Origin: CAYRUD01 sp964427425 | GTDB taxonomy: Bacteria; Chlamydiota; Chlamydiia; Chlamydiales; FEN-1388 | DNA: 64,000 nucleotides | Assembly: GCA_964427425.1 (NCBI GenBank) | Contig: CAYRUD010000012.1 | Span: forward strand, 186,001 to 250,000 | Direction of reading: 5' to 3' | In this document: positions 54,320 through 62,674 of the stretch, one piece after another | Numbering within the stretch: position 1 is the first letter of the stretch | How the letters are laid out: every line of letters starts with the position of its first letter | Made by a program: the position numbers and the translations under genes | The notes under the pieces: model-generated | What the model was told of the DNA's origin: nothing | The model's database searches: none | What the model saw: the letters and a program-made list of their open reading frames with translations, nothing else

Positions 54320-55711
54320 TTAGGACTTAAGCTTTCGTGAGCTCAAATAACCATTTTCTTGTAAGCAAGAGAGAATCTGCTCTCTTGTTATTGGTTCTAG
54401 CGGCTTGAAATAGAGCCAAAAAGGATCGAGCTCAAAAGGAAGATCCTCATTCATAAAAAACGGCAAGCTCTCGATTTCTTCTTCTGATGTTCCAGAAGAT
54501 CTCATCAGTTTTTTAAGCCAGAATCGATCTCTAGAAATAAATTTCTTCTCAGCGGTTTGAAGAGAGTCTTCTCCTTCTTTATTTTTAATCGGAGCGAAGT
54601 ACAGATCTCTATCAATTGATACCACTTTTTGAGATGGAGCATACTCAAGAAGATCGAAAAGAAATTGCTCCATTTTATAGTAAGAGGCTCCTTGAGATGT
54701 TTTTTTTGCTGCATGCCAAGGAAGTTTTTCATGAGTATGTTTTAAGGCCCATCGTAGAGGGAAAGCACACTGCGAGATATTTGCTAACGTTACATCTGAG
54801 ATAGTAAACGGCTTTAAACATTCTCTTTGGTGTTCGAGCTCACTATATTCAATAACAAGTAGTCTTTTTGTGCTTTTCTCACGAACAAACAGCCCAACCT
54901 TTTCGCAATCAGATCGCTTTTTAATTCCCGCAAAAGCAACAGTATCCTCAGTTTCATTTGATGCTGCTCGTATGAGAGGTGGATAGAAGGGATCAATTAA
55001 TGGATTATCAATGATTACTGTGGTGATGATATCAATACCCATTTTTTGCCATGCATCGAGCACTCTTCCTTTGGAAAGCGTGTAAAGAAGTGATCCGTTG
55101 CCATCTGGCCCACTCATAATATGCCCGTCAGCTGAGACCAAAAGTTCCCCCTTCTCGGTGAGAAATGGCAGAGATGGTTGCAGAGCGAAGAAGACTCTCT
55201 TCGCGTCAAAGCCGAAATAATTTTTATCTTCTAAGGCTTTCTTAATTGGTGCATATGTCGCTTGGGATACAAAAAGAGCAATTGCCGGCATAGCTCCACT
55301 GTTTTCATAGAAAGCTTTTGCCTTTTCAAAGTTAAGTTGGAGTAGGGTCTTTTTATTTACTGGGGAGACTGGAAGAAGCGCTTTTGGAAAATTGCTATCA
55401 AGTCCCATCCTCGTTGCTTGCCCGCCAGCTAAGATGACAAGACCAATAGTTGGAGTTTTGTTGATAGGGGCACACTCTTCTTCAAAAGCCTCACAGGGTA
55501 TTAATTTATGAGAGATCGTCTCAGAAGATTGAGTAAGAGAAGAGTGTAGCGATGCTTTGGCCTCTTGAAATCGATCCCAATCAAACAAAGAAGCATCATG
55601 GTAGAGAGTAGTAAGAGCGCCATTAGAGAGAATCTCTAGAGGAAAAGAGAGAGGAAGTTTGAGTTTTTGTAGAGCCTCAAGCTGTCTATTGGATGGGAGA
55701 TCTTTCATCAT
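54320..55711 (-). CDS. UDP-N-acetylglucosamine/UDP-glucose pyrophosphorylase (UDPGP family)
   Basis: This is a eukaryote-like nucleotidyltransferase that joins UTP with a sugar-1-phosphate. The nucleotide-binding signature VILAGGQATRMGLDSNFPKALLPV lies at about residues 93-116. MSGPDGNGSLLYTL, IDNPLIDPF and the lysine-bearing FAGIKKRSDCEKVGLFV region follow the order of UDP-GlcNAc pyrophosphorylases of the UAP type. The 463-residue length fits that group. It probably feeds UDP-GlcNAc or a related sugar into lipopolysaccharide or peptidoglycan synthesis; the sugar cannot be fixed from sequence. It lies between gpsA and a heptosyltransferase gene on the same strand. Confidence 0.9.
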   Translation of the reverse strand: MMKDLPSNRQLEALQKLKLPLSFPLEILSNGALTTLYHDASLFDWDRFQEAKASLHSSLTQSSETISHKLIPCEAFEEECAPINKTPTIGLVILAGGQATRMGLDSNFPKALLPVSPVNKKTLLQLNFEKAKAFYENSGAMPAIALFVSQATYAPIKKALEDKNYFGFDAKRVFFALQPSLPFLTEKGELLVSADGHIMSGPDGNGSLLYTLSKGRVLDAWQKMGIDIITTVIIDNPLIDPFYPPLIRAASNETEDTVAFAGIKKRSDCEKVGLFVREKSTKRLLVIEYSELEHQRECLKPFTISDVTLANISQCAFPLRWALKHTHEKLPWHAAKKTSQGASYYKMEQFLFDLLEYAPSQKVVSIDRDLYFAPIKNKEGEDSLQTAEKKFISRDRFWLKKLMRSSGTSEEEIESLPFFMNEDLPFELDPFWLYFKPLEPITREQILSCLQENGYLSSRKLKS

Positions 55712-55737
55712 GTCTTCTTCACTTAAAATACGTGTCT

Positions 55738-56859
55738 TTATCCATTATTTCGATGGAGTTCACTTTGTAAAGAGTCTAAGACTTCCTCAACTGAGATAGA
55801 TGTCATGCAACGAAAATCGATGGGACATCTTCTCATGTAGCAGGGAGAACAAAGAACCTTTTTGTAGATAACCTTTCCGCCGTTAAATGGGCCAGTTCGA
55901 TAAGGATTGGTAGATCCAAAAAGAGCGACTAAAGGAACATGAAGCGCAGACGCTATATGCATAGGTCCTGAATCGTTTGTAAGAACTACATTTGATAAAG
56001 AGATGACGGCCATGAGCTCGCGCAAATTTGTTTTCGCTGCAAGGTTAATTACTCGCGGAGGTAAGCGCAGAACAATTTCATCGATGAGGGGCTTTGTCTT
56101 CTCGTCTCCAATGACGATTACACGATTCTTCTGATCTGTAATAAGATTTTCTATGACCGAGCGGAAAGACTCCTTTGGCCAGCACTTGGCTGATCCGTAG
56201 GCCGCTCCAGGATTTATAGTTATGATAGTGTGATAGTTCGGAATGACATCATACTCTTGCTGAAGCTTCATGGCGAGCGAGTGCTTTTCTTCATCTTTGA
56301 CATAAAGAGAAATAGGGCCTCTTGGAGCATGAAAGCGATCATGTCCTCCCTTTATCCGATTGAGCAGGAGGCAGTATGTATCGACGTCATGTCTTTCTTG
56401 TATTGGCGCAAGAGGCTCGTTTGAGAAGAGTCTTCCAATATTGGAGGGCTTTTCTTTAATTGAATGTGTAAGAAAAAGGGATCGGAAGTGATCACTTAAG
56501 CCCAATCTAATTGGCACGCCGCCGCGAAAGAACGACCAGGCAGAAGAAAATGATCTAGTTAAGAGAATGCCAAGGTCTGGTTTTTCTTGACGAAGGGTAT
56601 GAATTAATCTTTTTTCTTCTTCCTTTTTGAGATGCCCATCTCTTCGAAAGCTTAAAAAACGGTTGAAGAAGGGACTTCCATCAAAGAGCGTTTGGATTGC
56701 TGGGTGAGAAATCCCTATAATCTCAGCATGGGGGAAAAGGTCGCGGATTTCTTTTAAAACTGGAGTTGCCATAACAGCATCACCGAGCCAATTAGGGCAG
56801 CGGACGACAAGTTTTCGAATGCTCTCTGGCTCGATGATTCCTTTTCCGTCTGATTTCAT
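55738..56859 (-). CDS. glycosyltransferase family 9, heptosyltransferase II-like (WaaF)
   Basis: GT9 enzymes add heptose to the lipopolysaccharide inner core. The protein has VRCPNWLGDAVMATPVLKEI at its start, NPGAAYGSAKCWPKESF in the middle (the WaaF hallmark with the ADP-heptose-binding Lys), and LTNDSGPMHIASALHVPLVALFGSTNPYRTGP near the end, followed by CSPC and CPIDFRCM. The 373 residues match WaaF. Chlamydiaceae lack heptose in their lipooligosaccharide, so this gene speaks for a different chlamydial lineage with a larger core. It is 26 bases upstream of the UDPGP gene on the same strand and probably co-transcribed with it. Confidence 0.9.
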   Translation of the reverse strand: MKSDGKGIIEPESIRKLVVRCPNWLGDAVMATPVLKEIRDLFPHAEIIGISHPAIQTLFDGSPFFNRFLSFRRDGHLKKEEEKRLIHTLRQEKPDLGILLTRSFSSAWSFFRGGVPIRLGLSDHFRSLFLTHSIKEKPSNIGRLFSNEPLAPIQERHDVDTYCLLLNRIKGGHDRFHAPRGPISLYVKDEEKHSLAMKLQQEYDVIPNYHTIITINPGAAYGSAKCWPKESFRSVIENLITDQKNRVIVIGDEKTKPLIDEIVLRLPPRVINLAAKTNLRELMAVISLSNVVLTNDSGPMHIASALHVPLVALFGSTNPYRTGPFNGGKVIYKKVLCSPCYMRRCPIDFRCMTSISVEEVLDSLQSELHRNNG

Positions 56860-56889
56860 GCTTTGACACCTGAAGAGATAATTTTCTCT

Positions 56890-57588
56890 TTATTTTGTAG
56901 ATACTTTCGAAGATGAGTTTTTCTTTCGATGCAGTAATGATAATTGAATGAGTTTTAAAACACTTTCTTCTTCTGAGGATTCCAAATGTTGAAGAGCTTG
57001 GCGAATTGATTGTCGTGCTTCGGTATCAGAAAGGCCCAAAGCTATGAGCGCTTGGATTGCGTCTTCTCGAACGGGGGTTGATCCTATCGGAGGCGATTTC
57101 ACGTGCGGTGTGTTATTTTTTCCACTTTCAGAATTCAGTGGGAGTATTTCTTGAAGTGATGGAGCACTTCGTGACAAGAGCGTTGCTTTATCACTTAATT
57201 CGACAGAGATTCTTTCAGCTGTTTTTTTGCCTATCCCTGAAATAGAGGAAAACCAAAGAGTGTCTCTCATTGAAAGAGCTCGAATAATCTCCTGAGGCGT
57301 TCCGTGATTCATGATTTGCAGTGCAAGCTTTGGCCCGACACCTGTGGCAGACATGAGAAGTCGAAAAAGCTCTCGATCAAACTCATTTAAAAATCCATAT
57401 AAGGTATGAGCGTCTTCGCGAATGATGCACTCTACATATAACGTAGCTTCTTTTGGTGTAGTATCTTTATTCATAAATGATGCGATGACAGGCGCTGAAG
57501 CCATAATCTTATAGCCAACTCCATTGACATCAAGTGCGAGATAATCTGAGTCTTTGGGATAGGGAATGCCTCTTAAGTAGTCAAACAT
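56890..57588 (-). CDS. ruvA: Holliday junction helicase subunit RuvA
   Basis: RuvA binds four-way DNA junctions and loads RuvB for branch migration. The 232-residue protein has the N-terminal OB fold (MFDYLRGIPYPKDSDYLALDVNGVGYKI), EDAHTLYGFLNEFDRELFRLL, two helix-hairpin-helix motifs (SATGVGPKLALQI and ISGIGKKTAERI) and a C-terminal domain (AIQALIALGLSDTEARQSI) that contacts RuvB. A longer linker and basic tail make it larger than E. coli RuvA. It is followed by the GT9 gene. The ruvC gene is 5.7 kb away, beyond the biotin block. Confidence 0.96.
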   Translation of the reverse strand: MFDYLRGIPYPKDSDYLALDVNGVGYKIMASAPVIASFMNKDTTPKEATLYVECIIREDAHTLYGFLNEFDRELFRLLMSATGVGPKLALQIMNHGTPQEIIRALSMRDTLWFSSISGIGKKTAERISVELSDKATLLSRSAPSLQEILPLNSESGKNNTPHVKSPPIGSTPVREDAIQALIALGLSDTEARQSIRQALQHLESSEEESVLKLIQLSLLHRKKNSSSKVSTK

Positions 57589-57672
57589 AGCTGTTACTGT
57601 CTCCTTAGTGCTTAGAGCTCAGGAAAGATTAAAAAAGGGACTATAGCTGATAGGTTTTGGAAAAAGAAGCGA

Positions 57673-58479
57673 TTAAGAATAAAAGTATGAGATTTCTTCA
57701 TTTTTTGTAGCTCCTATCGCGCGCCAGTTCATATGAATTCCATAACTATCAAAAGAGATTTGTCCAAAATAGGTATCAGCCATAGGAAGGTGTGAATCTA
57801 TAGAGGCTAGCGTATTTTTCGAGCTTGGGGCTAAATGAAAAATAAGGACTGGATTATTAGGTCCCCTTCGAAGGTGCTCTAAAGAGATTAGACATCTATC
57901 CCTATCGATGGTCCAGCGAAAGCTGTTAGTAAACGAAACTTCTCCACTTCCATAAGGTGTAAGCCAGCTTCCTGTTTCAATAAATGTGATGACTGTCTGA
58001 GACTCCTTTATCACTTTGACTTCTCCTAGTCCTTTGCCATTCCAGCCATCATCTCGAGTTCGAGAAAGGGCGGTTACAGTAAGTTCCTTGATGGATGGCA
58101 GTTTTATCCAAAAATCATGGAGTGTCTGAAGTTTAACTTTTTGAGTCTGGGGATGTGCCCATAGAGTCTCTCGAATCAGATAATACTCCTTCTTTTCTTG
58201 AGTAGGCAAGACTGTAAATGCTTTTTTAATCAGCTGCTCGAGCTCATCTTTCAGCGGAAAATGGGGGCTTAATTGATATACTCGAGTCTTTCCCTCTAGA
58301 TAGCTCTCTATGATTGATCCTTTCTCAAGTCGTTGAAGGGCTTTTTGAAGAGGTGTAAGGGGCACTCCTAGAACTCGATGCAGCTGCGTTCCATAGCCTT
58401 TTCCATTCACAAAGAGGAAGATGAGGATTCTTTCGATATTCTTATTTCCAAAAAGAGCTTCGAGCATGGGAGAAATCAT
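57673..58479 (-). CDS. wHTH regulator with C-terminal lipocalin-like domain, divergent from the biotin operon
   Basis: The N-terminal about 90 residues look like a winged helix-turn-helix of the ArsR/MarR kind (FGNKNIERILIFLFVNGKGY, QLHRVLGVPLTPLQKALQRL, a wing with GKTRVYQLSPHFPLK). After a linker, residues about 125-268 resemble a small beta-rich domain (ELTVTALSRTRDDGWNGKG, TFIETGSWLTPYGSGEVSFT, RFRWTIDRD-like NSFRWTIDRDRCLISLEHLR), similar to DUF6314-type lipocalin folds. I do not recognise a characterised regulator. It is divergent from bioB across 220 bases that hold a pair of 14-bp direct repeats, so it may sense biotin status or a pathway intermediate. This is inference from position and domains. 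Confidence 0.65.
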   Translation of the reverse strand: MISPMLEALFGNKNIERILIFLFVNGKGYGTQLHRVLGVPLTPLQKALQRLEKGSIIESYLEGKTRVYQLSPHFPLKDELEQLIKKAFTVLPTQEKKEYYLIRETLWAHPQTQKVKLQTLHDFWIKLPSIKELTVTALSRTRDDGWNGKGLGEVKVIKESQTVITFIETGSWLTPYGSGEVSFTNSFRWTIDRDRCLISLEHLRRGPNNPVLIFHLAPSSKNTLASIDSHLPMADTYFGQISFDSYGIHMNWRAIGATKNEEISYFYS

Positions 58480-58496
58480 TATCCTAAAATCAATGG

Positions 58497-58599
58497 ATAT
58501 AAACTAGAAATGAGGTACGTAATTGACTGGTCCTTATCTATTGGACAGCTGAATATTCATAAAAAGCAAAGCAAAAGAGGAAGGAATATAAACTAGAAA
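58497..58599. repeat. pair of 14-bp direct repeats in the biotin intergenic region
   Basis: The sequence ATATAAACTAGAAA occurs at 58497-58510 and again at 58586-58599, 89 bases apart. Both copies follow GG. A second, looser pair (GTCGTCTAAA at 58621-58630 and GTCATCTAAA at 58670-58679) lies closer to bioB. They could be operators for the divergent wHTH protein. Confidence 0.6.
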
Positions 58600-58635
58600 A
58601 TAGTTTTGTCTCATTGTAAGGTCGTCTAAATGGTG

Positions 58636-58664
58636 TTGAGCGTGTCTGTTAAGTTGTTTTAGAT
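58636..58664 (+). promoter_or_regulatory. possible promoter of the biotin operon
   Basis: TTGAGC (58636-58641) and TTAGAT (58659-58664) are 17 bases apart and 36 bases upstream of the chosen bioB start. The match to the sigma-70 consensus is moderate. Confidence 0.35.
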
Positions 58665-58699
58665 TCCTTGTCATCTAAACGACGATGAAAGGGTTTCCA

Positions 58700-59665
58700 A
58701 TGCGACACAACTGGAAGATAGAAGAAGTACAAAGGCTTTATGATCAGCCTCTCCTCCAACTTATCTCGTTGGCTCATACAACGCACGTTACATATCACTC
58801 TCCATCAGAGATTCAGGTCTGCAGTTTAATTTCAGTCAAAACCGGTGGATGTTCTGAGGACTGCGGATATTGCTCTCAATCTTCAAAGAATCAATCTGGG
58901 GTAAAAGCGACACAATTGATGTCTTTCAAGACTGCTCTCGAAGAAGCTCAAAAAGCACGAGAAAGGGGGGCAACTCGCATCTGTCTTGGGGCAGCTTGGA
59001 GACAGGTGCGAGACAGTAAACAGTTTGATAATATCTTAGAGATTGTTGAGGGAGTATCATCCCTTGGAGTTGAGGTATGCTGTACTCTCGGAATGCTAGA
59101 CCGCGATCAGGCTGAGAAGCTAAAGGACGCAGGTCTTACTGCCTATAATCACAATATAGATACCTCAGAAGAGTATTACTCAAAAGTTGTCACAACAAGG
59201 ACGTATCAGGACAGGCTCAAAACTCTAGATATTGTCCAAGAGTCAGGTTTGAGTGTCTGCTCGGGCGGAATTATTGGAATGGGCGAGACGATTGAAGATC
59301 GGCTGAAATTCTTACTCACGCTAGCGACGAGAAATCCCCATCCAGAGTCTGTTCCAATTAATCGACTTGTTCCTGTAAAGGGAACCCCTCTTCAGGATCA
59401 GCCTAGAGTGCCATTTTGGGAATTAGTAAAACTTATTGCTGTTGCTCGAGTAATGATGCCTAGCTCTATTATCCGCCTGAGTGCAGGAAGAGAAGAGCTC
59501 AGCTATGAAGAGCAGGCCCTCTCATTCTTGGCAGGAGCCAATTCAATCTTTATGGGCGAAAAACTACTTACTGTTGCTAATTCGCCTATTGATAGAGATG
59601 AGGAGATGTTTCGACTTCTTGGACTCAAGAAACTAAAGCCATTTCGTAAAGAGAAGGTGCTGTAA
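58700..59665 (+). CDS. bioB: biotin synthase
   Basis: This radical-SAM enzyme inserts sulfur into dethiobiotin to give biotin. The 321-residue protein has the radical-SAM cluster CSEDCGYCSQ (CxxxCxxC), ATRICLGAAWRQ, CCTLGMLDRDQA, YNHNIDTSEEYY and SGGIIGMGET, all canonical. The N-terminal ATG at 58685 has no ribosome binding site; ATG 58700 has AAAGGG six bases before it and is preferred. The stop overlaps the bioF ATG (TAATG), so translation is coupled. It is the first gene of the bioB-F-D-A-(di-iron) operon, divergent from a wHTH gene. Confidence 0.95.
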   Translation: MRHNWKIEEVQRLYDQPLLQLISLAHTTHVTYHSPSEIQVCSLISVKTGGCSEDCGYCSQSSKNQSGVKATQLMSFKTALEEAQKARERGATRICLGAAWRQVRDSKQFDNILEIVEGVSSLGVEVCCTLGMLDRDQAEKLKDAGLTAYNHNIDTSEEYYSKVVTTRTYQDRLKTLDIVQESGLSVCSGGIIGMGETIEDRLKFLLTLATRNPHPESVPINRLVPVKGTPLQDQPRVPFWELVKLIAVARVMMPSSIIRLSAGREELSYEEQALSFLAGANSIFMGEKLLTVANSPIDRDEEMFRLLGLKKLKPFRKEKVL

Positions 59666-60798
59666 TGGAGGCTTTCTTACAAGAAAGGCTCATCTCTTTC
59701 GAAGAAGAAGGGAATTTGAGGGAGCTTAATCTATCTCAAAACTTACTTGATTTTTCTTCGAACGATATCTTGGGGCTTGCTCGCTCAGAAAAACTCAAAT
59801 CATAAATCATAGGCGCCCTGAAGGAGCAGAAGCAATTTCTCATCGGCTCAACAGGGTCGAGGCTACTTACAGGTAATTCTGAATATGCGATGAGTCTTGA
59901 GAAAGAGATAGCTCAGTTTCATGGTTATGATGAGGGGCTTCTTTTCCCTTCAGGATATACAGCAAATCTAGGGCTCATGTCATCGATTGCATCATATGAC
60001 GATTGCATTGTCTATGACGCTGAGATCCACGCGTCTACTCATGATGGCATTCGATTGAGTCAAGCTCGAGCGTCATATCCATTCTTTCATAACGATATGA
60101 ATCATCTTGAGAAAAGGCTTCAATCATGTTCAAGCATATATAAAAGAGTTTTTGTCGCTGTAGAGTCCATCTATTCTGTCTCTGGAACGAAAGCACCATT
60201 GAAAGAGATAGCCTATCTTACTGAAAAGTATGGTGCATACCTCATTGTCGATGAAGCTCATGCTGTGGGAATATACGGAAACTCAGGACGAGGACGTGCC
60301 TATGAAGAGGGAGTGGTTGATCATGTCTTTGCGCAGGTGACAGCGTTTGGTAAAGCTTTAGGAGTTTCAGGCGCAGCAGTTTTAGGAAGTGATTTGCTAA
60401 AAAGGTTCCTTATCAACACGGCTCGCTCATGTATCTACACAACTGCTCCGTCATTCATATCTTTAATAGCAATCAAGGGTAGCTACAGTACTTTTCCAAC
60501 AATGGATGAGGAAAGAAAGTCTCTTAGGAAACTAAAAGAAATTGCTCGAGAGCATCTTCAATGGAGAGAGGGAGAACACATTATCCCGATCGCATTTCCT
60601 GGTAAACTTAACGCTAGAAATGGAGCTCAAATCCTGAGAAGTGAGGGTTTTGATGTGAGACCTTTAACTAGTCCAACAGTGAAGAAAGGAAAAGAGTGCA
60701 TCCGAATAATCCTGCACTCATTTAATTCTTCACAAGATCTTCAAAGGCTTCTCGATCGATTGAAAGAAATTCGAGGTTGTGGATGCGAAGAATCATAG
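59665..60798 (+). pseudogene. bioF: 8-amino-7-oxononanoate synthase interrupted by in-frame TAA
   Basis: BioF is the PLP enzyme that joins pimeloyl thioester and alanine in the first step of the biotin ring path. The frame opens at ATG 59665 (overlapping the bioB stop) and gives NLLDFSSNDILGLARSEKLKS, the usual N terminus. It then meets TAA at codon 47 (59803-59805) and continues without a frameshift as IIGALKEQKQ, GSTGSRLLTGN, LIVDEAHAVGIYG and TAFGKALGVSGAAV (PLP Lys) to the end. Only one base (for example CAA to TAA) separates it from an intact gene. The downstream frame from ATG 59890 would lack about 75 residues of the substrate-binding part. It may be recent decay, strain variation or sequence error. 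Confidence 0.85.
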
Positions 60799-61412
60799 TA
60801 GCAGGAATTGGAACTGGCACTGGAAAGACCATTGTCTCGTCAATACTGGTAACTCTCTTTCAAGGCGAATATTGGAAGCCCATAGAGAGCGGCGTTATTG
60901 AATCCTCGGATACTGAGACTGTGGGGAAGCTGACAGATGCTCGGATACATCCCCCAGTCTACTCATTGCAAGAGAGCCTTTCTCCTCATGAGGCAGCTCA
61001 GTTGGAGAATATGGAGATACGATTTGAGGCGATTACAGCTCCTTTAACAGAGAGGCCATTGATCATAGAGATGGCAGGAGGTGTTTTGACTCCCCTTTCT
61101 TTCTTGAAGACGAATCTTGATCTCTTCTGTCAATGGGATGCTGAGTGGATTATTGTTTCTCGGCACTACCTTGGAAGTATAAATCACACCCTTTTAACAA
61201 TTGAATCACTCAAGAGAAGGGGAATTCAGCCTCTTGGGATTATCTTCAATGGTAAAAATGCTGCGAGCGAAGAGGTTATCTTGAGAATTTCAGGACTCAA
61301 TGCATTGGGACATATAGATCAGGAAAGTGACATTACTAAAGATATCATCCGAAGGTACGCAAAAGAATGGAAAGATCTCCTCATAGAGAAGAGTTTAACA
61401 TACGTGAAGTAG
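60783..61412 (+). CDS. bioD: dethiobiotin synthetase
   Basis: BioD closes the ureido ring to make dethiobiotin from DAPA, CO2 and ATP. The protein starts MRRIIVAGIGTGTGKTIVSS with the P-loop, and has YWKPIESGV, LSPHEAAQLE and EMAGGVLTPLS, all family motifs. It is a short form of 209 residues. ATG 60783 is chosen over a TTG at 60777 because GAGG lies six bases before it. It overlaps the 3' end of bioF by 16 bases and the start of bioA by 46 bases. This overlap suggests strong co-translation within the operon. Confidence 0.92.
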   Translation: MRRIIVAGIGTGTGKTIVSSILVTLFQGEYWKPIESGVIESSDTETVGKLTDARIHPPVYSLQESLSPHEAAQLENMEIRFEAITAPLTERPLIIEMAGGVLTPLSFLKTNLDLFCQWDAEWIIVSRHYLGSINHTLLTIESLKRRGIQPLGIIFNGKNAASEEVILRISGLNALGHIDQESDITKDIIRRYAKEWKDLLIEKSLTYVK

Positions 61413-62674
61413 ATAGGGAGTGTGTCTGGCATCCATTTACTCAGATGAAAACTGCGCCTTTTTCTCAAGTCATCACGAGCGCTAAGGGTGTTTGGCTTTA
61501 TACAGACAAGAAAGACAAAATTCTCGATGGCATTTCATCATGGTGGGTCAATCTTCATGGGCATACTCATCCATACATAAGTGAGAGAATCTGCGAGCAA
61601 GTTCGCGCTTTAGAGCATGTTATGTTTGCCGATTTTACTCATTACCCTGCAGTGGAACTCGCCTCCAGGATTTTAAAGTTATTACCAGGCGCGATGAGTA
61701 AGATTTTTTATACGGATAATGGCTCAACAGCTATTGAGGTAGCGCTGAAGATGGCAATTCAATATTGGCATAATAAAGACCCTCTTCATAAGAGAAAGAA
61801 AGTAGTCTGTTTTAAGAAGAGCTATCATGGCGATACCTTTGGGGCTATGTCAGCGGCTGGTAGAAACCACTTTAATCGCCCCTTTTGGAGTTATCTTTTC
61901 GATGTTATAGCGATTGAAGCTCCCGATACCGTTCCGTTTGAGGTCTCTATCAATCAACTACGACAAGCTCTTTTAGGAGAGGATGTTGCCTGCTTCATCT
62001 TTGAGCCCCTTATTTTGGGCTCAGGGGGTATGCATATCTACTCTTCAAGAGCGCTTGATGCGCTTCTTCAGATGTGTAAGGAGCATGATGTGATAACTAT
62101 TGCGGATGAGGTGATGACTGGATTTGGACGGACGGGAACTTTATTTGCATGTGATCAACTTAAAGAAAAGCCAGATATCATCTGCCTTTCTAAAGGATTG
62201 ACAGGAGGGTTCCTTCCTTTAGGTATTACCGCATGCAATCAAAGGATATACGATGCATTTTTAGGAGACACTCTTCAGACAGCGCTCCTTCATGGCCACT
62301 CGTATACAGCAAATCCGATTGCGTGCCAAAGTGCCATTGCGAGCTTGGATCTGCTTCTTTTGGAGTCGTCGCAAAAGCAGCGAGCGATGATCGAGAAAAA
62401 CCACGCTCATTTTTGCAAAAAAATTATGACGCACCCTCGCATTAGAAGAGGCGAATTCCTAGGGACGATACTCGTTGTTGAGTATAAGACAGATGAAAGA
62501 ACCTCATACTTTGCCTCACTACGAGATAGACTCTATTCATTTTTTCTCTCAAACAGAATTCTTATTCGCCCGCTAGGAAATGTGCTCTACGTCATGCCTC
62601 CGTATTGCATTACTGAGGAAGAGTTATGCCTTATTTATACAACCATCGAGCGCTCTTTAGAGGAGGTTATATGA
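61367..62674 (+). CDS. bioA: adenosylmethionine-8-amino-7-oxononanoate aminotransferase
   Basis: BioA is a PLP aminotransferase that makes DAPA from KAPA. It has the BioA-specific start region DRECVWHPFTQMKTAPF, GISSWWVNLHGHTHPYI, YTDNGSTAIEVALKMA, YHGDTFGAMSA, IADEVMTGFGRTGTLFAC and the PLP lysine in LSKGLTGGFLPLG (about residue 280). The 435 residues match the family. The start at 61367 overlaps bioD by 46 bases; no later start keeps the conserved WHPFTQ. The stop shares ATGA with the next gene. Confidence 0.96.
   Translation: MERSPHREEFNIREVDRECVWHPFTQMKTAPFSQVITSAKGVWLYTDKKDKILDGISSWWVNLHGHTHPYISERICEQVRALEHVMFADFTHYPAVELASRILKLLPGAMSKIFYTDNGSTAIEVALKMAIQYWHNKDPLHKRKKVVCFKKSYHGDTFGAMSAAGRNHFNRPFWSYLFDVIAIEAPDTVPFEVSINQLRQALLGEDVACFIFEPLILGSGGMHIYSSRALDALLQMCKEHDVITIADEVMTGFGRTGTLFACDQLKEKPDIICLSKGLTGGFLPLGITACNQRIYDAFLGDTLQTALLHGHSYTANPIACQSAIASLDLLLLESSQKQRAMIEKNHAHFCKKIMTHPRIRRGEFLGTILVVEYKTDERTSYFASLRDRLYSFFLSNRILIRPLGNVLYVMPPYCITEEELCLIYTTIERSLEEVI

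Noticed and set aside
62626..62670. Start of the di-iron gene at 62626
   Set aside because: This would extend it into bioA and bypass the perfect AGGAGG placed for ATG 62671.
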